Part shown: piece by piece, positions 6,545 through 11,893 of the stretch
How positions within the stretch are numbered: the stretch's first letter is position 1
Layout: the number at the start of each line of letters is the position of its first letter
Assembly: GCA_023419055.1 (NCBI GenBank)
Contig: JAEZYO010000972.1
Location: forward strand, 1-11,893
From: Pseudomonadota bacterium
GTDB taxonomy: Bacteria > Myxococcota > Polyangia > Polyangiales > Polyangiaceae
DNA: 11,893 nucleotides
Direction: 5' to 3'
Notes under the pieces: model-generated
The model's database searches: none
The model's input: the letters and a program-made list of their open reading frames with translations, nothing else
Told to the model about the DNA's origin: nothing
Program-made: the position numbers and the translations under genes

Positions 6545-7649
6545 AAAGGCATGGTTCGGAGGCGCGCCTGGCCGCCTCGTGGCAGCGCTCCTCGCCGCGT
6601 TGCTCCCGGCGCTGAGCTGCGAGAGTGACGGAGGGGAGTCGACGGGGGGAGAGACCCATTTCCTGGCGAGCTGCGAGCCGGGCTCGAGCTTCTGCGGCGC
6701 CGAGTTGACCTGCCTGTGCGGCGTCTGCACCCGTGTTTGCGACGACGCGAACACGTGCGGGGCGCTGCCTGGCGCGGAGTGTCTCGCGAGCGGCGTCGAC
6801 GAGTGCGCGGTAGCTCACTGTGACGTAAAGTGCGAAAGTGACGCCGACTGCGCCGTGGTCTCCACGGCCCACCGGTGCGACGACGGCGTCTGTCGCGACT
6901 CACCGATCACCGGTGGGACCGGAGGAGCCGGTGGAACCGGAGGAGCCGGTGGAACCGGGGGAGTCGGTGGAACCGGAGGAGCCGACGAAATCGCTGGCGC
7001 CGGTGGACAAGGCGGCGCGGGAGCATTTTGCGCGCCCGGAGAAGTCGCAGGAAGCGAGGTGGTCCTGCTCGGGGACAGCTTCTTCGCCACCACTCACCAG
7101 GTGGCCGCAAGCTTGAGCGAGCTCGCGCGCGGCGCCGGAGCGCTCGGAAGCGACGAGAGCTACCGCGACTACTCGAACCTGACCGCGAACGCGCTCGCGC
7201 TCGACGGGGATGGCATCGCGGCCCAGTACGCTGACGCGGCGAGCGAAGGCGCGGTGGAGCTCGTCGTCATGAACGGCGGCGGCGCCGATACGTTGGCCGC
7301 GCCTTGCGAAACCGCCGAAGAGTGTCCGGCATTGCCTGCGGCGGCGTCTGCCTTGCGGGAGCTCCTGGCGACGATGGCGAGCGGCGGGGTCCAAGCGATC
7401 GTGTACGCGTTCTATCCGGATCCCATGGACGCCACCGTCAAGGCGCGCATGGACGTCCTACGCTCGCTGATCGAAGCCGAGTGCGCGACGAGCCCCGTGC
7501 CGTGCCACTGGCTCGACCTTCGCGAGACGTTTGCCGGAAGGTACGACGAGTACGTGCAACCCGACGGGTTGAACCCAACCGAGGCGGGCTCGCTCGCGAC
7601 GGCGGAGGCCATCTGGCAGACGCTCGGGCCTTGCGTCGTCGAGCCTTGA
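6528..7649 (+). CDS. Cys-rich SGNH-fold lipoprotein, possible pseudo-esterase
   Basis: A 373-residue surface lipoprotein. The signal ends A-L-L-P-A-L-S-C; then comes a Cys-rich segment (about 45-120, including CLCGVCTRVC and ESDADCAVVS) likely held by disulfides, an 18-bp-repeat-encoded GGTGGA linker (about 129-152), and an SGNH hydrolase-like domain. Block I GDSFF gives Ser184, and MNGGGAD gives Asn249. Block V reads D346-G-L-N349-PTEAG where active SGNH enzymes have D-x-x-H, so the catalytic His is replaced by Asn (AAC for CAC). It may bind rather than cleave acylated glycans, use another His, or belong to a family where Asn is normal. ATG 6528 is preferred (AAGG just upstream); TTG 6516 is in frame. 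It overlaps the regulator by 17 nt and precedes a small Cys-rich gene by 11 nt, forming an operon. The fold is confident; activity is uncertain. Confidence 0.88.
   Translation: MIAASRKAWFGGAPGRLVAALLAALLPALSCESDGGESTGGETHFLASCEPGSSFCGAELTCLCGVCTRVCDDANTCGALPGAECLASGVDECAVAHCDVKCESDADCAVVSTAHRCDDGVCRDSPITGGTGGAGGTGGAGGTGGVGGTGGADEIAGAGGQGGAGAFCAPGEVAGSEVVLLGDSFFATTHQVAASLSELARGAGALGSDESYRDYSNLTANALALDGDGIAAQYADAASEGAVELVVMNGGGADTLAAPCETAEECPALPAAASALRELLATMASGGVQAIVYAFYPDPMDATVKARMDVLRSLIEAECATSPVPCHWLDLRETFAGRYDEYVQPDGLNPTEAGSLATAEAIWQTLGPCVVEP
6912..6983 (+). repeat. Four tandem 18-bp repeats encoding GGTGGA/V
   Basis: Four head-to-tail copies of GGTGGAACCGGAGGAGCC or near variants (6912, 6930, 6948 and 6966) encode a GGTGGA-type linker. 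Copy 1 differs by one base from copies 2 and 4; copy 3 has two changes, one giving Val. The 18-bp unit keeps the frame, so copy-number change would alter linker length only. There are no spacers, so it is not CRISPR. Confidence 0.85.
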
Positions 7650-7652
7650 GGA
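7648..7652 (+). promoter_or_regulatory. Ribosome binding site GAGGA overlapping the upstream stop codon
   Basis: GAGGA overlaps the TGA of the SGNH lipoprotein gene (7647-7649) and lies 8 nt before GTG 7661. The spacing supports the GTG rather than the in-frame ATG at 7670, and suggests the small gene is translated by coupled or re-initiating ribosomes. Confidence 0.6.
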
Positions 7653-7660
7653 CTCGTTAG

Positions 7661-7870
7661 GTGTCTCTGATGCACCCCGCCGACCCCGGAGACCGAAGCG
7701 ACCGAGCTGCCGCGCCCGACACGGTCCCGCCCTCGGAGCAAGGGGACTCGGTGGTTCCGGCCTGTATTTCCTGCGGGGAGCCGATCCGGGAAATCCTGAA
7801 GACGCGCCCGGAGTACTGCTTCGTCTGTGCGGTTCACGCCGTTTGTGCGTGCGCGGACGAGCCCGAGTGA
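7661..7870 (+). CDS. Small Cys-rich zinc-ribbon-like protein, function unknown
   Basis: A 69-residue protein beginning at GTG, with a Pro/Asp-rich N-terminal half and a Cys-rich C-terminal half. CISC and CFVC form a CX2C-X14-CX2C pattern, followed by AVHAVCAC with one His and two more Cys. This resembles a small zinc ribbon, or a reduced Cys knuckle in the cytoplasm; no signal peptide is present. It sits 11 nt after the SGNH lipoprotein on the same strand with a good ribosome site, so it is probably the third gene of the unit starting at 5552. I do not recognise the family. The evenly placed Cys pairs and tight spacing argue for a real gene. Confidence 0.6.
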   Translation: MSLMHPADPGDRSDRAAAPDTVPPSEQGDSVVPACISCGEPIREILKTRPEYCFVCAVHAVCACADEPE

Positions 7871-7912
7871 TCGTTCTCCGACTGTAATTGTTCACCCGTC
7901 CGTGGAGAACGA
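7871..7912. other. Perfect 9-bp inverted repeat directly after the small Cys-rich gene
   Basis: TCGTTCTCC (7871-7879) and GGAGAACGA (7904-7912) begin immediately after the TGA stop, with a 24-nt AT-richer loop. With no T-tract it is not a standard terminator. It could be an operator, since TGTAAT at 7883-7888 in the loop resembles a -10 element, or a 3'-end structure for the operon. Confidence 0.4.
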
Positions 7913-8198
7913 GCGCCTCTCGTCTCCAGAGTGGTGCGCGTGAGAACTTCGGAGACGGTTCCTGCAACGATGGGCAAAGAGAGTCGCGCCTGCCGTCGTG
8001 GGAAGCCGCACTTGCCGATTTTCCAGGTCGGTTAGGGCCGCGTCCAAGTTTCTTGGCACCCGGGAGCGAACCTCGCGGGTCTGTCTCGGACGCGGAGTTG
8101 TCTCGAGTGCTCCACCACGGAGCGCTCGAGAAGGTCCTAGTTTGTTCGACCAACCACACCACGAGTCTCGTTTTTTACCCTTCCGGAGCCGGTGCAAC
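7913..8198 (+). promoter_or_regulatory. Structured non-coding leader region upstream of the LVIVD surface-protein gene
   Basis: No convincing gene lies in the 328 bases between 7870 and 8199; open frames here are Arg/Pro/Ser-rich shadows. The stretch holds: a possible 21-residue leader peptide (ATG 7970 to TAG 8035, MGKESRACRRGKPHLPIFQV and one Gly); an 8-bp inverted repeat CCGCGTCC/GGACGCGG (8038-8045, 8088-8095) enclosing two smaller stems; a 13-bp stem with one G-U pair (8101-8113 with 8119-8131, loop ACCAC); a weak stem ACGA-GTC-TCGT running into six T (8161-8176); and CGGAG (8184-8188), 10 nt before the ATG at 8199. Together this could be an attenuator or cis-regulatory RNA. I recognise no known riboswitch class. 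Confidence 0.4.
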
Positions 8199-9986
8199 AT
8201 GTCGTCTTCCTCCAGACCGAAGTTTCTCCGCCGAGCGGGCGCCTGCGGCGCGCTGCTGTCCTCGCTCGTGGTTCCAGGCCTCGCGGCTGCCGCGACGGGG
8301 CCTGGTATCGGCAACCTGGACTGCGGAGACGCCGAGTATTTCAAGCCGTTCGCGTTCATCGAGAACACGACCTCCGGCCCGAACGGCACCAACGTCTCGG
8401 TGATGATCCGAGGCTATTTTATGACGATCTTCGCGCCCGACAGCGGCAAGCCGCCGGGTGAAATCGGCCTCTACGACGTCTCGAACCCCAAGGCCCCGAA
8501 GGAGGTCCGCCACGTCGAGAACGGGGACACCAACATCTTCCGCGAGGCGCATTCGCTGCCGATCGCGCTGATCGACGGCAAGTACTACATCGCGATTCAG
8601 TCGACCAAGGGGATCCAGTTCTGGGATTTCACCGATCCGATGACCGCCTCGAAGATCGGGAACATCGACCTTCCAGGTGTGAACGGCGGCGACTACGAGG
8701 ACGTGGCCTGGCAGACCAGCTGGCAGGGGCGTTATCTCTACGTGTCGGGCGGAAACCGCGGCATTTACGTGGTGGACGCGGCGGACCCCACGAACCCCGA
8801 GCTCTTGACGCAAGTGCCGACGAGCGAGACGGGCGGTTTTCGCGTGGGCCCGCTGTTCGCGCTGGGCGACTACCTCGTCATCAGCAACATGGATCAAGGT
8901 GGCGCGTACGCGGTGCTCGACATCAGCGTGCCCGACGATCCGGCCTTGCTCGCTCAGCGCGGGAACGAGCCGCGCATGTACGCCATCGCCGTTGGCGCCA
9001 ACGACCGCATCTACACCGCAGGGCGAGACGGCAACTTCCTGATCCACTCCTTCAGCGACCCCACGAACATCTCGCTCGTCAAGAACGCCCTCGTCGGCCA
9101 GGACCAGCTGTACGCGGCCGTGCAGGACGAGTTCGTGTTCCTCGGCCGTCAGAACAACGTGGTCAAGGTCGACGTCACGAACGAACAGAACCCCATGGTG
9201 GTTGGAGAGGGCACGCTCAACCGCGACCACCCGGATCACGGGCAGGTGACGCCGATGGGCAACCTGATCTTCATCGGCAACGATCACGGCAGCGGCAGCG
9301 CCTTCTTCTGCCACCAGCACGGGAAGGACATGAAACCGCTCGTCGCCGAGTCGGTCTACCCCAAGGACGGAAGCTCCGGCGTCCCCGCCACGGCGCGCGT
9401 CAGCATTCTTTTCTCGGACTTCGTCGACACGGAGACGCTCGCGGGCGAAAACGTCGTCATACGTCCGGTCGGGGGAGAGCCGCTCGACGGCATCTTCACC
9501 TACGCCTTCAACACCCTCTCGTTCGGCCCGACCGAGCCGTTCGCCGCGGACACCACGTACGAGGTGATCCTCGCCGCGGACGGCCTTCGCGACGTCATGG
9601 GCAACGCGCTCAACGAAGCGGTGCTCGTCCGCTTTTCGACGGGCGACACCGTCGTCGTCCCTCCGCCGGAGGAACCCGAGCCGTCGGCGGGCGGTGCCGG
9701 AGGCGGAGGCGGAACCGCGGGAACGGCGACGAGCGGCGGCACGTCGGCCATCGGGGGGTCGTCCGCGGCAGGCACCGGAGGGCTCCCGTCAGGGGCGGGC
9801 GGCGCGACGGGCGGTAGCGCGCTCGGAGGAGCAGGCGCAGCGGCCGGTGCTCCGCAAGCAAGCCCCGCTTCTTCGGGAGGAAGCTGCTCGGTGAGCCTAC
9901 CCGGTCGGGCGACGCGCCTCACGGCAGCGTTCGCTCTCTTGGCGGCGGCGCTGCTCGGGGTCCGACGAGGTCTTCGCCGCGCATGA
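8199..9986 (+). CDS. Surface-anchored LVIVD beta-propeller protein with Big_5 domain and MYXO-CTERM-like tail
   Basis: A 595-residue exported protein. After a Sec signal (Arg-rich start, then ALLSSLVVPGLAAA) comes a propeller of LVIVD-type repeats (about 40-380: GLYDVSNPKAPK, IYVVDAADPTNPE, AVLDISVPDDPA, VKVDVTNEQNP), each a short strand followed by a D-x-[ST]-N/D-P turn. Residues about 382-482 form a Big_5-type Ig-like domain (VYPKDGSSGVPATARVSILF). A Gly/Ala/Ser-rich linker (about 495-560) leads to Cys563, a hydrophobic segment (TAAFALLAAALLGV) and RRGLRRA, the tripartite pattern of MYXO-CTERM sorting. It probably sits on the outer surface and binds a partner rather than catalysing. ATG 8199 has CGGAG 10 nt upstream; an extended start at 7998 would lack a signal peptide. 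The stop overlaps the next ATG by ATGA, so it is translationally coupled to the di-heme propeller protein. Confidence 0.88.
   Translation: MSSSSRPKFLRRAGACGALLSSLVVPGLAAAATGPGIGNLDCGDAEYFKPFAFIENTTSGPNGTNVSVMIRGYFMTIFAPDSGKPPGEIGLYDVSNPKAPKEVRHVENGDTNIFREAHSLPIALIDGKYYIAIQSTKGIQFWDFTDPMTASKIGNIDLPGVNGGDYEDVAWQTSWQGRYLYVSGGNRGIYVVDAADPTNPELLTQVPTSETGGFRVGPLFALGDYLVISNMDQGGAYAVLDISVPDDPALLAQRGNEPRMYAIAVGANDRIYTAGRDGNFLIHSFSDPTNISLVKNALVGQDQLYAAVQDEFVFLGRQNNVVKVDVTNEQNPMVVGEGTLNRDHPDHGQVTPMGNLIFIGNDHGSGSAFFCHQHGKDMKPLVAESVYPKDGSSGVPATARVSILFSDFVDTETLAGENVVIRPVGGEPLDGIFTYAFNTLSFGPTEPFAADTTYEVILAADGLRDVMGNALNEAVLVRFSTGDTVVVPPPEEPEPSAGGAGGGGGTAGTATSGGTSAIGGSSAAGTGGLPSGAGGATGGSALGGAGAAAGAPQASPASSGGSCSVSLPGRATRLTAAFALLAAALLGVRRGLRRA
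9686..9870 (+). repeat. Low-complexity Gly/Ala/Ser-coding tract
   Basis: GGCGG/GGAGG-rich irregular sequence encodes the stalk between the Big_5 domain and the C-terminal anchor of the LVIVD protein. Unlike 6912-6983 it has no fixed repeat unit. Its role is probably to extend the functional domains from the surface. Confidence 0.6.
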
Positions 9987-11893
9987 TTCGCGCGGGCGCC
10001 TTCGCGGCCGGGATCGCGGCCTACCTCTTCGCAGCCCACGCGGCGGCCGTGGGCGTCGCGGCCAGGGTGAATCGACCTCACCCCGTCGGAGAGCCGATCG
10101 AGTTCGCCGCGAACGGCGTGGGGACCGGGCCGCTCACGTTCACCTGGGACTTCGGCGACGGCACGAAGAGCGAACCGAGCTCGTCGGGTACCGCCGAGCA
10201 CGTTTACGCCCAGCCGGGGCACTACCCGGTGATCGTGGTCGTGAAGGACGAGACGGGCGCGCGCAGCGACAGCTTCTTGCAGACCGTGCATCGCGTCTTG
10301 CCGGAGCGGCCGCCCGCGTCCTCGTCGAGCATCGTCCATCATCGCGAGCAGAAGCGCGTCTGTAACGTCAACGCCGACAACGACACGGTGAGCTGCATCT
10401 CGACGGAGAGCCTCGAGCTCCTGTTCGAAGCGCCGGTGGGGCGTCACCCGAGGGCGCTCGCCGTGGCTCCCGACGGTACCTTGTGGGTCACGAACCAGGA
10501 CGACGCCTCGGTCAGCATCCTCGACCCGAACGGAGCACCGCTCGGCACGATCGCGCTGCCGCGAGCGTCCAAGCCGTTCGGTATCGTGATGAGCCCCCTC
10601 GGGGACGCCGCTTACGTCACGCTGCAGGCTCGGGGTGAAGTCGCGGAGCTCGACCTCGCTAGCCGGACGCTCGCGCGCACGGCCGTCGCAGGCCCGTGGG
10701 CGACCGGCGTCGCCTTGAGCTCGGACTCGAATCGCCTGTTCGTCACTCGCTTCATTTCCGCTCCGGGTGGCGGCGAGCTCGTCGAGCTCGACCGAACGAG
10801 CCTCGCCGTCACGCGCCGCTTCGTGTTGGAGGTCGATCCCGGTCCAGACACGGAAGCCTCCGCCCGCGGCGTGCCGAATTACCTGCGCGCGGTCGTGCCT
10901 AGCCCCGACGGAGCGTCCCTCTGGGTGCCTTCCAAGAAGGACAACATCCTGCGCGGTGGAGCGCGTGACGGTGAGGCGCTGACCTTCGAGACCAGCGTGC
11001 GGTCCATCGTCTCGCTGGTCGATCTCGAGTTCAACCAGGAGGTCCTGAAGCACCGCGTCGATTTGAACAATCGCGCGCTCGGCTTGAGCCTCGCCTTCTC
11101 GCCTCTGGGCGACTACGCGTTCGTCGCGCTGCTCGGCAACAACGGCGTCGAGGTGGTGGACGCGTACAATCGCCGCCTGGTCGGCGGCACGCTCGGCTTC
11201 GGAAAGGCCCCCGACGGGCTCGTGCTCGACGACGCCGGCAGGCTGTATTTGAACGCGTTCCTCTCGCGCAGCGTGGTCGTGCTCGACGTGGCTCCGATCC
11301 TCGCCTCGACCGACTTCGCGCTCGAGAAGATCGCGGAGGTCGTGGTCTCGCAGGCGGAGAAGCTTGCCCCCGGGGTGCTCCTCGGCAAGCAAATCTTCTA
11401 CGACGCCGCCGACCTCCGGATGACGAAGGACGGCTACGTGAGCTGCGCGGCGTGTCACCTGGACGGGTTCGAGGACGGCCAGGTCTGGGATTTCACCGAT
11501 CGCGGCGAGGGCCTGCGCAACACCACGTCGCTCCTCGGCAAGCGCGGCGCGGGGCAGGGGCGCCTGCACTGGAGCGCCAACTTCGACGAGATCCAGGATT
11601 TCGAGCACGACATCCGAAATGCTTTCGGAGGTTCCGGGTTCCTCCCGGACGAGGTCTTCAACGAGGGCACGCGCAACACCACGCTCGGTGATCCGAAGGC
11701 GGGGGCGAGCCCGGAGCTCGACGCGCTCTCGGAGTACGTGACGTCTCTGGAGCGCGTGAACGACAGCCCCTTCCGAAACCCGGACGGCACGCTCACCGCA
11801 GAGGCCTTTCGAGGCCGCGAGATCTTCCAACGCGCCGGGTGCCCCGATTGCCATGGAGGTCCCGACTTCACGGACAGCCCGAGCGGAGCGCTG
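9983..11893 (+). CDS. Secreted PKD / beta-propeller / di-heme cytochrome c peroxidase-like fusion, 3' end cut by window edge
   Basis: 637 codons are visible. A Sec signal (MIRAGAFAAGIAAYLFAAHA) is followed by a PKD domain (about 30-105, WDFGDG at 55-60), a YVTN/NHL-type beta-propeller (about 140-450: LAVAPDGTLWVTNQD, IVMSPLGDAAYVT, AFSPLGDYAFVAL), then a cytochrome region. Two heme c sites are visible, CAACH at 488-492 and CPDCH at 620-624, about 130 residues apart. The lead-in GKQIFYDAADLRMTKDGYVS matches the start of bacterial cytochrome c peroxidase/MauG proteins, so the likely activity is peroxide-linked or oxidative electron transfer outside the cytoplasm. The start ATG overlaps the preceding stop (ATGA), coupling it to the surface LVIVD protein. 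The frame is open at the right edge, so the end of the peroxidase domain and any anchor are unseen. Domains are confident; substrate is unknown. Confidence 0.9.
   Translation, partial: MIRAGAFAAGIAAYLFAAHAAAVGVAARVNRPHPVGEPIEFAANGVGTGPLTFTWDFGDGTKSEPSSSGTAEHVYAQPGHYPVIVVVKDETGARSDSFLQTVHRVLPERPPASSSSIVHHREQKRVCNVNADNDTVSCISTESLELLFEAPVGRHPRALAVAPDGTLWVTNQDDASVSILDPNGAPLGTIALPRASKPFGIVMSPLGDAAYVTLQARGEVAELDLASRTLARTAVAGPWATGVALSSDSNRLFVTRFISAPGGGELVELDRTSLAVTRRFVLEVDPGPDTEASARGVPNYLRAVVPSPDGASLWVPSKKDNILRGGARDGEALTFETSVRSIVSLVDLEFNQEVLKHRVDLNNRALGLSLAFSPLGDYAFVALLGNNGVEVVDAYNRRLVGGTLGFGKAPDGLVLDDAGRLYLNAFLSRSVVVLDVAPILASTDFALEKIAEVVVSQAEKLAPGVLLGKQIFYDAADLRMTKDGYVSCAACHLDGFEDGQVWDFTDRGEGLRNTTSLLGKRGAGQGRLHWSANFDEIQDFEHDIRNAFGGSGFLPDEVFNEGTRNTTLGDPKAGASPELDALSEYVTSLERVNDSPFRNPDGTLTAEAFRGREIFQRAGCPDCHGGPDFTDSPSGAL

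Noticed and set aside
5735..6754. A 339-codon minus-strand frame opposite the multi-HTH gene
   Set aside because: Composition is that of an antisense shadow and it would cover the join of two overlapping plus-strand genes.
6912..6983. CRISPR-like repeat array
   Set aside because: Units are directly adjacent with no spacers and encode a Gly-rich linker.
8101..8131. Classical intrinsic terminator
   Set aside because: The stem is strong but is not followed by a T-tract; the T6 lies about 40 nt downstream behind a weaker stem, so it is reported only as part of a structured leader.
7458..8162. Minus-strand frame covering the 328-bp non-coding region
   Set aside because: Arg/Pro-rich, no motif, and mostly antisense to two plus-strand genes.
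7998..8198. N-terminal extension of the LVIVD protein
   Set aside because: It would bury the Sec signal behind 67 Arg/Ser-rich residues, and CGGAG is well placed for ATG 8199.
9500..11854. A 784-codon open frame on the minus strand
   Set aside because: It is a mirror of the LVIVD and cytochrome genes, caused by strong third-position G/C. Its translation is Arg/Glu/Ala-rich with no domain, while the plus strand has clear heme and propeller motifs.

Overview
The window comes from a high-GC bacterium, most likely a myxobacterium (Myxococcota, probably the Polyangia/Sorangium side). The reasons are four secreted proteins in which a membrane anchor or signal is joined to the working domain by a Gly-rich GGTGG/GGSGG linker, a C-terminal Cys + hydrophobic segment + Arg tail of the MYXO-CTERM kind, a Cys-rich lipoprotein module typical of that group, and very strong G/C at third codon positions. 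The assignment is inferred from sequence character only. No tRNA, rRNA, insertion sequence, phage gene or CRISPR array was found.

Left part (1-2376): two divergently transcribed cell-envelope enzymes. On the minus strand is a lipoprotein polysaccharide deacetylase (CE4/NodB fold), which runs off the left edge. On the plus strand is a lipoprotein CE2-type SGNH esterase. Both remove acetyl groups from carbohydrate and share a 145-bp promoter region. The CE2 gene ends tail to tail with a small conserved-looking gene across a symmetrical hairpin.

Centre-left (2385-5443, minus strand): a signalling group. A soluble histidine kinase with three PAS domains is followed by a stand-alone CheY-like receiver and then a 59-residue protein of unknown role. 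The divergent region (5444-5551) contains a perfect GGGGAC-N6-GTCCCC palindrome almost midway between two start codons.

Centre-right (5552-7870, plus strand): a tight three-gene unit. It holds a protein with one Fis-like helix-turn-helix and two winged-helix modules, an SGNH-fold lipoprotein overlapping it by 17 nt whose catalytic His position is Asn, and a 69-residue Cys-rich zinc-ribbon-like protein whose Shine-Dalgarno overlaps the preceding stop codon.

A 328-bp non-coding stretch (7871-8198) follows. It carries several inverted repeats, including a 13-bp stem with one G-U pair, and a possible 21-residue leader peptide.

Right part (8199-11893): two genes coupled by an ATGA overlap. The first encodes a surface-anchored LVIVD beta-propeller with a Big_5 Ig-like domain and a MYXO-CTERM-like tail. 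The second encodes a secreted PKD + beta-propeller + di-heme cytochrome c peroxidase/MauG-like fusion, cut by the right edge. The pair looks like an extracytoplasmic redox module and is, with the three-gene unit before it, the least conventional part of the window.
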